DNA of 64,000 bases from Algoriphagus taiwanensis (GTDB lineage: Bacteria; Bacteroidota; Bacteroidia; Cytophagales; Cyclobacteriaceae): the NCBI RefSeq assembly GCF_036245645.1, contig NZ_BTPE01000011.1:1-64000 (forward strand), given 5' to 3'. The position numbers and the translations under genes were made by a program. Below are positions 25,380 through 33,671 of this stretch, piece after piece. Under the pieces are notes generated by a model. That model searched no databases and was not told the origin of the DNA. It saw only the letters and a program-made list of their open reading frames with translations. The first letter of the stretch is position 1, and the number at the start of each line of letters is the position of its first letter.

Positions 25380-25502
25380 AAGAGGCTGTCTCATAAATCG
25401 TTTCGTTGTCAGCCTGAGCGGAGTCGAAGGCCATTTCCAGCTTTCCGGACGACATTTCGACTTCGCTCAATGTGACAAACTTCACTTTTGATACAGCCTC
25501 TT
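25380..25502. repeat. 123 bp MITE-like inverted-repeat element, copy A
   Basis: Bounded by AAGAGGCTGT and ACAGCCTCTT (10 bp perfect terminal inverted repeats). An inverted second copy lies at 55575-55697; the two differ at only a few positions. The inside carries GTCAGCCTGAGCGGAGTCGA and CATTTCGACTTCGCTCAATG. There is no coding capacity. It sits between the convergent barrel and BNR genes and may serve as a two-way terminator. No clear target duplication was seen. Confidence 0.8.
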
Positions 25503-25509
25503 TTTACAT

Positions 25510-28020
25510 TTAGTTGGTTTCCATGACCTTGGGTCCAGGTTTTGCCCATTCGTGAATCTGTTTCAGATCCACGACATAGACACTTCGTCCGTGTGTACCC
25601 ACTATCAAGTGGTTTTCTCTTTCCTGAATGACCATATCATAAATGGCCACATTTGGAATTTCGCCTTGGAATAAGTTCCAGTTTTTCCCTTCATCCAAGC
25701 TCACATACAAGCCATGATCCGTTCCCAAATAGAGAATATTGGGCATTTTTGGATCTTCTATAATAATATTTGTGGCTTCTTCCGGTAGATTTCCTTTGAT
25801 GGAGGTCCAGGTTTTTCCATAGTCCTCGCTCATGTAGACATAGGTATTGAATTCATCAAAGCGATATCCATTCAGCGTGATGTAGACTCTTCCTTCTTTG
25901 AACTTGGAGGGAGAAATGCTGCTCACCCATCTGTCCTGAGGCAGGCCTGCATTCAGGCTGGTCCAGTTTCCTCCATTGTTTCGGGTAATCCAGACATTTC
26001 CGTCGTCCGTGCCGGCATACAGCGTTCCAAACTCCAAGGGCGATTCCTCGACCACGGTCAAAGTTGCGAAAGGAACATTTCCGCTCTTTTGATTTTTGGT
26101 CAGGTCAGGGGAGATGGTGGTCCAAGTATTTCCCTGATCGAGAGACTGGTACACGTACTGAGAACCCATATACACGATATCCTGATTGTGGTAACTCAGC
26201 TCGGCAGGGGTTCTCCAATTCCATCGGTTGGGAGCATTTCCAATATCATGTCCGGGAGTGATTCGCCTTCTTTCTCCTGTCTTTTTATTGATCCGCATGT
26301 AATTTCCAAACTGAGAGCCGGTATAGACAATGTCATTGTCTCGGGTATCCACTGCCACGACCATACCATCACCACCCAGTAATGGCTCCCAAGGATCTTC
26401 CGGCTTGTTGGTGGACTTACCATACCAAACCCCATTGTCCTGCATGCCACCGTAGATATTGTATGGGGTAGCTTGATCGACCATAATCGAGTAGAATTGG
26501 GAAATCGGCATTTGGGTATTCAGGTGATCCCAAATCGCGCCGCCACCATAGCTTCGGTACAAACCACCGTCATTTCCCAACAGGATGTGCTTGCTGTCCT
26601 TGGGATTGATCCACATGGCCTGATGGTCTGAGTGTGGTCGGCCAATGGAGTCGGTTCTGGAGAAGTTTTTACCTCCATCTCGTGAAACCAGCAAAGGAAC
26701 TCCCAGGACAAAGACCTCATTTTCGTCGGAAGTGCTGACCCGGATTTCGCCAAAGTAATAGCCGTAGGTATTGTAAAGCTGACGGATATCGGATTCGGAG
26801 ACCATTTTCCAGCTTTTTCCTGCATCTTCAGAGCGATATACCTCAGCACCAATAATCGGTTGTCCAAACATAGCCGCATTGGCATCTACCGCTCCACCGT
26901 TGTAATTGGCGATTTGAGCCGTAGTGATTTTGCCTGTTTTAAGCTGACGCTTCAGTTCGGATGCGGTGTAATGGGTCGCAAATTGATTTCTGCGAAGAAA
27001 AGTCTCCAGTCTTTTATCCTCCAAGGCCAAAGCCTCCTCCAAAGGCATGTTTTGGAAGTCCTCGATTTTCAGCGGGTTTTCTTCCTGCTGCTGATTTCCC
27101 CTTCTGCGAGGTTCAGGAGCTGGTTTATCCGATTTTCCCTGATTGTCCAAAAGGGCATAAACTACATCCGGGTTACTTTTTGCAAAATCAAATCCGATTC
27201 TTCCTACAAACTCGTTCTGTGGGAAGCCCTCGACTGCTTTTTTCCAGGTATTTCCCCCATCCTCGGATCTCCAGATGGCAGAACCTATTCCATTACCGAT
27301 AAAGTCATGAGCCTGTCGGAATCGCTCCCAGCTTGCTGCCAGAAGCACATCGGGATTGGTCGGGTGAATTTGAATGTCAATGACGCCGGTGTTGTCGTCG
27401 ATGTAGAGGACTTTTTTCCAGGTTTTGCCCCCATCGGCAGTTTTGTACAGTCCGCGTTCCTTGTTTTGGGAATAGAGTCCGCCCATGGAGCCGACCCAAA
27501 CCACATCCGGGTTGGTCGGATGAATGAGAATCTGACCTATATGCTGGGAGTGAACCAGTCCCATATGCTGCCAAGTCTGTCCTCCGTCGGTGGACTTGTA
27601 CACCCCGGAACCGGCATAGGTGGACCGGCTGGAATTGTCCTCGCCGGTACCTACCCAAAGTACATTGTTGTCCGAAGCAGACAGGGCCATGGCGCCTATG
27701 CCCAAAGCACTCTGATGGTCAAATATGGGGCTGAAAGACTGCCCGTTGTCGGTGGTTTTCCAGATTCCCCCGGAAGCGGCTGCGATGTAGTAGGTGTTGG
27801 GGTTATTGGCGACTTCGATATCCACAATCCGGCCGGACATATTGGTCGGGCCGACATTGCGGGCTTTGAATTCCCGAAGTGGAGAGGCTTCGAAAAGAGC
27901 CTTGTGCCTGTCTATGGATTCCTGGAGGGTTTTTTCGGAAGTGGGCTTGATGTCTTGGGCGAGAGCATTGAAGGAAAGCATTCCTGCCGCAGCCAAGATC
28001 AGGTAGGTGGATTTTTGCAT
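25510..28020 (-). CDS. sortilin/VPS10-like BNR-repeat exported protein
   Basis: The 836-residue protein has a signal peptide (ILAAAGMLSFNALAQ) and many BNR/Asp-box motifs (YKSTDGGQTW, YKTADGGKTW, WRSEDGGNTW, YRSEDAGKSW, YMSEDYGKTW, YVSLDEGKNW), arranged as a large beta-propeller of the sortilin N-terminal type. A charged, Arg/Pro/Gln-rich insert (about 295-320) and a helical segment interrupt the blades. Such proteins are usually annotated as glycosyl hydrolase or VPS10 domain proteins, but no sialidase active-site set is recognisable, so enzymatic activity is doubtful. No C-terminal sorting domain is obvious. Four lipoprotein genes lie upstream on the same strand. Confidence 0.85.
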   Translation of the reverse strand: MQKSTYLILAAAGMLSFNALAQDIKPTSEKTLQESIDRHKALFEASPLREFKARNVGPTNMSGRIVDIEVANNPNTYYIAAASGGIWKTTDNGQSFSPIFDHQSALGIGAMALSASDNNVLWVGTGEDNSSRSTYAGSGVYKSTDGGQTWQHMGLVHSQHIGQILIHPTNPDVVWVGSMGGLYSQNKERGLYKTADGGKTWKKVLYIDDNTGVIDIQIHPTNPDVLLAASWERFRQAHDFIGNGIGSAIWRSEDGGNTWKKAVEGFPQNEFVGRIGFDFAKSNPDVVYALLDNQGKSDKPAPEPRRRGNQQQEENPLKIEDFQNMPLEEALALEDKRLETFLRRNQFATHYTASELKRQLKTGKITTAQIANYNGGAVDANAAMFGQPIIGAEVYRSEDAGKSWKMVSESDIRQLYNTYGYYFGEIRVSTSDENEVFVLGVPLLVSRDGGKNFSRTDSIGRPHSDHQAMWINPKDSKHILLGNDGGLYRSYGGGAIWDHLNTQMPISQFYSIMVDQATPYNIYGGMQDNGVWYGKSTNKPEDPWEPLLGGDGMVVAVDTRDNDIVYTGSQFGNYMRINKKTGERRRITPGHDIGNAPNRWNWRTPAELSYHNQDIVYMGSQYVYQSLDQGNTWTTISPDLTKNQKSGNVPFATLTVVEESPLEFGTLYAGTDDGNVWITRNNGGNWTSLNAGLPQDRWVSSISPSKFKEGRVYITLNGYRFDEFNTYVYMSEDYGKTWTSIKGNLPEEATNIIIEDPKMPNILYLGTDHGLYVSLDEGKNWNLFQGEIPNVAIYDMVIQERENHLIVGTHGRSVYVVDLKQIHEWAKPGPKVMETN

Positions 28021-28054
28021 GTGGTTTTCTTTGATCAGGAGTGAATATAAGCAA

Positions 28055-28086
28055 TCGCGGGGAAAGTCAGGCGACCTTCCCCGCGA
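28055..28086. terminator. GC-rich stem-loop between lipoprotein array and BNR gene
   Basis: TCGCGGGGAA (28055-28064) and TTCCCCGCGA (28077-28086) form a perfect 10 bp stem with a 12-base loop, between the stop of the last lipoprotein gene and the BNR start. No strong T run follows on the minus strand, so it may be a processing or partial termination site rather than a full terminator. Confidence 0.5.
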
Positions 28087-28113
28087 ATGGAAAAAGCAGG
28101 ATTTGAGAGGGAG

Positions 28114-29283
28114 TTATTTGGAGACGAGGCGGGTTTTGTATAGGACCACGTAGTCTTTTTCCACCTCGGAGTAATTGGGCGTAAACCAGATTTCATTCTC
28201 AGAAATTAGTTTCCCAAGACTTCCAATTTCTGGACGTTTTTCTATCAAAGGTGAAATAGTCTTTCCGTCAAATAAGATCCAGCCATATGTGCTGATTTTT
28301 CTGATTTCCTTATAAAATTCCTGATTGATTTGACCTGTTTTTGAGAATATTTGATTGTATTCTTCATCAGTTATCCCTCTAGTGTAGTTAATCAAAAACC
28401 TATTTTCCCCTGATGGGATGAGCCCATTGATTGATCCAGAATAGACATCTCTCATATCATAGCTGCTTAAATCATTTCCATCTTGAGGAGCTTTCTCTAC
28501 AAACTCCGAAAAGGGAATCTCAAGCACGGAGCTGGGTTGATTTAAGTTTTCCAGATGATAGATAAAGATCTTGGGCTCGTTTCGGTAAGCCACATAAATG
28601 GAGTCCCCCAGACTTGCCAATCGGGTGGTGTAGTTGAAATTGAAGTAGGCGGATTGATCGGTTTTGAATTTGGATTGGTCAGGAAAAGGGGCGACAGGTG
28701 TGAAATTTCCACTTTCTAAATCCAAGACTTCTAGCCTTTTGGTTTGCAGCTGAAAACTCTTTCCCTGGACGCCCAAGCTATCCCCATTTCTTCCTTCCCA
28801 AGGGTATATCACTTGGGTTTTTGTGATAGCCAGCTTGTTATTGTACAGGTCCAAAAGGGAGGAGGAAGGATTATAGCCTAATTCGAACTTACGGGTTAAA
28901 TCCCCTGACAAGGAATAGCAGTAAAATCCCTGCCAGGCAGGAATAATAATTTCAGAATTGTTTAAAAACTGCGGTGGATTATACCTTGAAACCCTGTAGT
29001 CTTCGGGGCCTTCTCCTTTTCTCATGAATTTCGAGAAAATTTCTCCTTCAGTGTTGGTGAGGAAAATTGAGTCGTTTTGGTCATTGAAGAGCATAAAAGT
29101 TTTCCCATCCGGGCTGATATCCGCCAAATACAAATTCCCCAAATAGTCCACCACCAAAGAATCGTAGATTTCAAATTCCAGTTGCTGTTCGGACAGGGGT
29201 TTTTCTGAGCGTTGTTCTTCTTTTTGAGTGCAGGAAATGGCCAAAAGAAGCAGGAGAAGTAGTAAAGAAAGTTGGTTTTTCAT
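28114..29283 (-). CDS. DUF4221-like propeller lipoprotein, array member 4
   Basis: The 389-residue lipoprotein (Leu-rich signal, Cys18) begins its mature part with a DSLVVDYLGNLYLADISPDG segment and a turn TNTEGEIFSKFMRKGEGPEDY; later strands repeat a similar pattern, and the C-terminus is LYKTRLVSK. The same plan recurs in three genes directly upstream and one at 11.2 kb. The family is exported and probably folds as a beta-propeller; function is unknown. It is the last gene of the array, three bases after the next one. Confidence 0.7.
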   Translation of the reverse strand: MKNQLSLLLLLLLLAISCTQKEEQRSEKPLSEQQLEFEIYDSLVVDYLGNLYLADISPDGKTFMLFNDQNDSIFLTNTEGEIFSKFMRKGEGPEDYRVSRYNPPQFLNNSEIIIPAWQGFYCYSLSGDLTRKFELGYNPSSSLLDLYNNKLAITKTQVIYPWEGRNGDSLGVQGKSFQLQTKRLEVLDLESGNFTPVAPFPDQSKFKTDQSAYFNFNYTTRLASLGDSIYVAYRNEPKIFIYHLENLNQPSSVLEIPFSEFVEKAPQDGNDLSSYDMRDVYSGSINGLIPSGENRFLINYTRGITDEEYNQIFSKTGQINQEFYKEIRKISTYGWILFDGKTISPLIEKRPEIGSLGKLISENEIWFTPNYSEVEKDYVVLYKTRLVSK

Positions 29284-29286
29284 ATT

Positions 29287-30531
29287 TCATTTTAGAGCTA
29301 ATTCATAAATAATAAACCCTTCTGGTTCCAAATCTAGATTATCAACGTTTTGAATAGCCCAGATTCTACCATTTGCATCAGACCGGACGATTTTATACTG
29401 AGAACCGATCGGTTTTTCCTCTGAAAATTCCCCAGTTTTACTGTAGAGAATCCAGTATTCAGGATTTCTCCGATTGACCTCCTTTCTGAGTTCATAACGA
29501 TCTTGAACCCCTTCCGGAAAACGGTCTTTTTCAAGCCCTTTGTTATAGACAATCAAATCCATATCATCAGCTTTGTATATTCCTTTAATCGAACCTGGAA
29601 GGGTAATTCGATCTTCGATTTCTTTCTGACTGCCAAAAGGATAGCCTTTGTCATAGATAAAATCTTTAATGGGAAGAGGAATCCGGGTTGGCTTTATAGG
29701 ATTTTGGGAGAGGTTTGCAGTATAAATGCTGGGTTCAAGATTATAGCAATATATCAATCGACTTCCCTTGACTTTAAAATAGGTCATGTAGTTATTAAAG
29801 CTAGATTTTGCTTGTAGCAGATAGCTGTTTGGCAGAAGGGGGAGAATGGGCTTTAGTTCTTTTTTTTGGAGGTCCAGCCACTCCAATGAATTAAACTCCT
29901 CAAAGTGCAAAGGAGAATTTTTGGGATGGTTGTTTTTGGCGGATCCTGTAAATAATAGGAGCCCATTATTTCCTTGAAGTTTTGCATGGGCAATATTGTC
30001 TCCTGCCGCCATAATTGTATTTCCAAGAAAGGGCTTGGGATATTTGTTTTTGAGATTTAGCTGAAAATCAAATTCATAAATTCCCTGAAGTCCCTGAACA
30101 AAAATTGCATCTCCTGAAAAAGTAGCTCCAGAGCAAACACCACCATATCCATCCGGAGCGTCTTTGGGCTTTTTTAGCTCATCAAGAACTTCACCCTTTC
30201 GGTTGTAAATCAATAGTTTCTCTCCCATGACTCCCTCCATAATAAGGAATAGATCTTTAGTGGGATGAATAGCAAGCAAGCTTAGGATTCCTGTGTTTTG
30301 GATCAAAACAGAGTCAACTATAACAAGTTGAAATTCAGAATTGATAATTGGTTTCTCAGTTTCTGGAGTTTCAATTAGGGTATCAAGTGTTTTTGGACTT
30401 TCAGGGGTTAGTTTTTCTGTTTTTGCGGAATCTGTAAAGGGTTGAGTATTCTCAAGATTATTTTTTGGTCCGGAACAATAAAAGAATAGGCTAATCAAAG
30501 GAAAAAGGAAAAGACTGTTTTTGGTTTTCAT
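29287..30531 (-). CDS. DUF4221-like propeller lipoprotein, array member 3
   Basis: This 414-residue lipoprotein (FLFPLISLFFYC, Cys19) differs from its neighbours by a Thr/Glu/Pro-rich spacer of about 50 residues after the Cys, a likely flexible tether. The propeller part begins QLVIVDSVLIQNTGILSLLA and has the turn IYNRKGEVLDELKKP; it ends FIIYELALK. It is the most diverged member of the four. It overlaps the preceding gene by four bases, so the set is translationally coupled. Function unknown. Confidence 0.65.
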   Translation of the reverse strand: MKTKNSLFLFPLISLFFYCSGPKNNLENTQPFTDSAKTEKLTPESPKTLDTLIETPETEKPIINSEFQLVIVDSVLIQNTGILSLLAIHPTKDLFLIMEGVMGEKLLIYNRKGEVLDELKKPKDAPDGYGGVCSGATFSGDAIFVQGLQGIYEFDFQLNLKNKYPKPFLGNTIMAAGDNIAHAKLQGNNGLLLFTGSAKNNHPKNSPLHFEEFNSLEWLDLQKKELKPILPLLPNSYLLQAKSSFNNYMTYFKVKGSRLIYCYNLEPSIYTANLSQNPIKPTRIPLPIKDFIYDKGYPFGSQKEIEDRITLPGSIKGIYKADDMDLIVYNKGLEKDRFPEGVQDRYELRKEVNRRNPEYWILYSKTGEFSEEKPIGSQYKIVRSDANGRIWAIQNVDNLDLEPEGFIIYELALK

Positions 30532-31655
30532 TTTCTGACCAATTTGAGTTTATAAAATGTAATGTAATCCTGTTCCTCCCCGAGCCATTCGTCATCCCGA
30601 ACGGCATAAAATGGCTCGCTGAGGGAGGTAAGTCCCACCATGCGATCGATCTGATTGGGAATGATAATTTCGTTGGAAAGGCTGCCATCCAGCTGAACAA
30701 TCTTGAGAACCTGATTTTGAAATTGAGGATAGAGCGGGAAGTTTTTGGGGTCTTTTAGCTCGTTTTGTACAAAAACATCCTCGGTAATTCCCTCCTCGAA
30801 AGTGACTACGATACCCTCCATTGTTGGGAAAAGTTGCTTGATACGACCATCCAGCATCTGTGTACCGGAGATATATTGGTACTTTTCTGTGTGTTCTCCA
30901 TTGTCTTCAAACCTACTGGGTTGAAAATTTAGGGTGCTTAGATACTTTCCGTTTTGATTCATGTCGTACAAATGAATCATGGGTTCATTATCCAAAGTGA
31001 AGTAGAGCGTATCACCGAGAATTCCAAAATTGACCCAAGGTCTTTCGTAGAACTTGTCCGAACTATACCGAGACGTGGAGGGAATTCGAATAATCGGCTC
31101 AGCGTCTCCCGTTTTTGGATCCACTTTTTCCAATAAAAAATGATCTCTGAAAAAAAATGGATCATACGGGTTGGCTCCATCCCGGCCTGGATAATACATG
31201 ATTAATTTATCCCTCCATTCCTCAAGCACTCTTCTCAAGCCTCCACCGTCTTTAGCTTCTGTCAAAAAAGGCAATTTGATTTCCCGTTTGAAAGTCAGGT
31301 CTGAATTGAACTCATACAGCCATCCGATAAAGCTGGCTCCATAGAGATTTCCGTCCTCTGCATATTTGAGTTGGACTGGATAAAATACCTTTTCGGGACC
31401 ATCGAAGGGATAGCTTTGCTCATGGAGGATTTTTCCGCTTTCGTCAAATTCCAGCAGTTTATTTTCCTTGAAGTTGAAAAGAACCCCCTTTCCATCTTTA
31501 AACTCCAATCCATCCACCCGACCTAAGTAATCTACCTGAATTGAATCGACTAGGATTAGTTCCCATTCATTTGATTCGGATAGGTCTTTTTTCTCATTGG
31601 AAGTGCAGGAGAATAGGAAAATAGATCCAAGGATAAGGACTAAAATTGGTCTCAT
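30528..31655 (-). CDS. DUF4221-like propeller lipoprotein, array member 2
   Basis: The 375-residue lipoprotein (MRPILVLILGSIFLFSC, Cys17) shows ELILVDSIQVDYLGRVDGLEF at the start of the mature part, the turn EFDESGKILHEQ, and the C-terminus ITFYKLKLVRK. The DS-x-VDYLG segment is shared with members 1 and 4 of the array. It overlaps member 1 and member 3 by four bases at each end. Exported, anchored, function unknown. Confidence 0.7.
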   Translation of the reverse strand: MRPILVLILGSIFLFSCTSNEKKDLSESNEWELILVDSIQVDYLGRVDGLEFKDGKGVLFNFKENKLLEFDESGKILHEQSYPFDGPEKVFYPVQLKYAEDGNLYGASFIGWLYEFNSDLTFKREIKLPFLTEAKDGGGLRRVLEEWRDKLIMYYPGRDGANPYDPFFFRDHFLLEKVDPKTGDAEPIIRIPSTSRYSSDKFYERPWVNFGILGDTLYFTLDNEPMIHLYDMNQNGKYLSTLNFQPSRFEDNGEHTEKYQYISGTQMLDGRIKQLFPTMEGIVVTFEEGITEDVFVQNELKDPKNFPLYPQFQNQVLKIVQLDGSLSNEIIIPNQIDRMVGLTSLSEPFYAVRDDEWLGEEQDYITFYKLKLVRK

Positions 31656-32842
31656 TTCTCAACCAGTTTAACCTTATAAATTTTCAAGAAATCCTCTTCC
31701 ACGTCTGGATTGAAGGCTTTTTGGAACCAAATATCCTCTCCATCCCTAACGAATCCGTTGGGGTTGACCCAATCCGGAAACCGGATAATTCCCAATTGTT
31801 GAAATGAGGCTTTGTCCACTACGGCCATTCCTACCTTTCGGTCGCCCAGAAATGATTTTCTCATGGCCAAGGCTTCATCCCTGTTTCCATTTTGGAATTC
31901 CATAGAGACAGCTTCTGCTTGTTCGGTGGATAATCCAGGGTAAAACAAAATTAAAATACGATCCCCCCAAAGGCTGACTTTTCGAATAGCTGCAGTGGAA
32001 AGGTTGGTGGATACCCCAACATCTGCCAGTTTTTCCAAGGGCTGCCCGGTGATCTCTGCGAAATCCGGAAGCTTCAGATCAAGAGTTTGCTGGTAGCTGA
32101 GCGAATCTCCAGACCAAGCAAACTGATGAAGTCGGGGTTCTCCGGCAAAGGCCAAATAGACGCCTGTCTGGTCGGCTGAGAAATAAGGCTCAAAGTCACT
32201 TTGGATATAGCCATTCCCGTTTTTGAATCGGCTGTCTTCCGGAAAGGGAATCCATGCTCGGCTGGTGGTGTCATCTAAATTGAGTACTTCCAAGGCCTTA
32301 AAGCGGGAGTAGAATTCTATTTGACCAATGTAGGATTCGTAGATCCGAAAGGATTTGCTGAGAATTAGTTGATTGTCTTCAGTTTTTAAATAATCAATGG
32401 AATAGCCCGGAAAATTGGTGAATGTACTTCCTGAAATCACTTCGGGATGGGGGATTTTTGCTTCCAAATTTCCTTCAAGATCATAAATAAACAGGCCTAA
32501 AGTACCCGGAATCATCACCTGATTTTCGTTTAAAAAGGCGGGTAGCAAGAGGGGGAATCCAAAATTGTCAAAGGAATCTCCTTCTTTTGTAAATCTGCTT
32601 TCTATGTCTCCTTCCAAATTCAGGATTAAGAATTCCCGGCTTTGGGTATCGTAAATCAGGACTTTTCCAAACTCAACGTCTGCCAAAACCGGGCTACCCA
32701 GAATATCCACTTGAAGCGAATCCACTTTTTCAAATTCCCAATTGACAGGTATATGGGTTTTGGCAGTTTCGGGGCTATTTGGGCTACATCCCCAGATCAA
32801 AAACCCAAAAGGAAAAAGTAAGAGATAAGAATAGCGGCTCAT
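31652..32842 (-). CDS. DUF4221-like propeller lipoprotein, array member 1
   Basis: Translation from ATG 32842 gives 396 residues with a lipoprotein signal (MSRYSYLLLFPFGFLIWGC, Cys19); an upstream start at 32887 would hide this signal and is rejected. The mature part begins EKVDSLQVDILGSPVLADVEF with the turn LNLEGDIESRFTKEGDS, and ends KIYKVKLVEK. It is the first gene of the four-gene array, whose promoter should lie in the 75-120 bases before it, shared with the terminator of the GMC operon. Confidence 0.7.
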   Translation of the reverse strand: MSRYSYLLLFPFGFLIWGCSPNSPETAKTHIPVNWEFEKVDSLQVDILGSPVLADVEFGKVLIYDTQSREFLILNLEGDIESRFTKEGDSFDNFGFPLLLPAFLNENQVMIPGTLGLFIYDLEGNLEAKIPHPEVISGSTFTNFPGYSIDYLKTEDNQLILSKSFRIYESYIGQIEFYSRFKALEVLNLDDTTSRAWIPFPEDSRFKNGNGYIQSDFEPYFSADQTGVYLAFAGEPRLHQFAWSGDSLSYQQTLDLKLPDFAEITGQPLEKLADVGVSTNLSTAAIRKVSLWGDRILILFYPGLSTEQAEAVSMEFQNGNRDEALAMRKSFLGDRKVGMAVVDKASFQQLGIIRFPDWVNPNGFVRDGEDIWFQKAFNPDVEEDFLKIYKVKLVEK

Positions 32843-32915
32843 TTTCAGTTTTTTCACTAAAAAAATCAATGAATTGCTTGAAATCAAGCTGGTGACTGAA
32901 ATATTTCTAAAAAAG

Positions 32916-32945
32916 AAAACCCGCCAAAATTAACCGGCGGGTTTT
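32916..32945 (-). terminator. intrinsic terminator after the GMC operon
   Basis: AAAACCCGCC and GGCGGGTTTT pair perfectly over 10 bp with a 10-base loop. On the minus strand TTTTCTTTT follows. It separates the dehydrogenase operon from the lipoprotein array. Confidence 0.88.
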
Positions 32946-32963
32946 CTATGAAGATTGGTTTCT

Positions 32964-33668
32964 TTATCCAATGAGATTCCCTTCCTCGTCCCATTCAGCC
33001 ACCTTGCCTCTTTCCTCAGGCTTGAGGTAGATGCTGAGGTATTTTTCAGGGTTGGATAGGCCATGTTTGTCGAGTACATTTTGTGGGACGCCGTCCCAAA
33101 CATTGGCTTTGTTGCCCATATAGCCCATGTATTTCCAGCCAGCCTCGGTCGAGAAATAGCCCGAGCAAGTCAGGTTTCTGAGCATATTAAACCAGCGAAC
33201 TCCACCCGAATAGGCTTCGGTGGCTTTTTCCGGCCAAGCGACCAAGTCCACGATTTGGATGACTTCGTCTTTGCTGAGGTCATTGAATTTTTTTCCAAAC
33301 AGCTCATCCGCTTCAAAATCCAGCCACATCAATCCACCACGCATAGGAGTCTGCATTCCCGGCTGATCTTTCATCATAAACTCGATGAAATCAGGAACTT
33401 TCAGCTCGGTAGCCGAAGGAGATTCAGCATCTGCCGGCATGATGATGTCCACCAGTGTATTCAGTTTTTTCATCTCCTCTTCGGTGAAAAAGGTCTCTGA
33501 AAGCAACTTTGCATCCCGGGCTTTTTCCTCCTCAGTTCGTCCTCCGGGAGTACCGCCTGTAAACACTTGGCCTTGCACAGCGACCTGCTTTGGTTCGCAG
33601 CCAGTCAGCAATAAGCCCGCACCGACCGAGCCGGTAAAGAGCAATTTGAGGTTTTCTCTTCTGTTCAT
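32964..33668 (-). CDS. gluconate 2-dehydrogenase subunit 3-like protein, Tat/lipoprotein signal
   Basis: The 234-residue protein starts MNRRENLKLLFTGSVGAG with a twin-Arg motif and a lipobox ending at Cys24 (LLLTGC), so it should be exported folded and lipid anchored. The body (FFTEEEMKKLNTLVDIIMPADAESPSATEL then VPDFIEFMM) is the gluconate 2-dehydrogenase subunit 3 pattern. In known complexes this small subunit carries the Tat signal for its signal-less GMC flavoprotein partner. That partner is encoded three bases upstream here. No cytochrome subunit is adjacent. Confidence 0.88.
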   Translation of the reverse strand: MNRRENLKLLFTGSVGAGLLLTGCEPKQVAVQGQVFTGGTPGGRTEEEKARDAKLLSETFFTEEEMKKLNTLVDIIMPADAESPSATELKVPDFIEFMMKDQPGMQTPMRGGLMWLDFEADELFGKKFNDLSKDEVIQIVDLVAWPEKATEAYSGGVRWFNMLRNLTCSGYFSTEAGWKYMGYMGNKANVWDGVPQNVLDKHGLSNPEKYLSIYLKPEERGKVAEWDEEGNLIG

Positions 33669-33671
33669 GGC

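Noticed and set aside
25510..28020. Regular short repeats that might suggest a CRISPR or tandem repeat
   Set aside because: The periodic DGG.TW codons are protein BNR motifs within one gene, with irregular spacing at the DNA level.
26860..28044. 394-codon open frame on the plus strand
   Set aside because: It is antisense to the BNR-repeat protein, follows its periodic codons and has no signal, motif or start context of its own.
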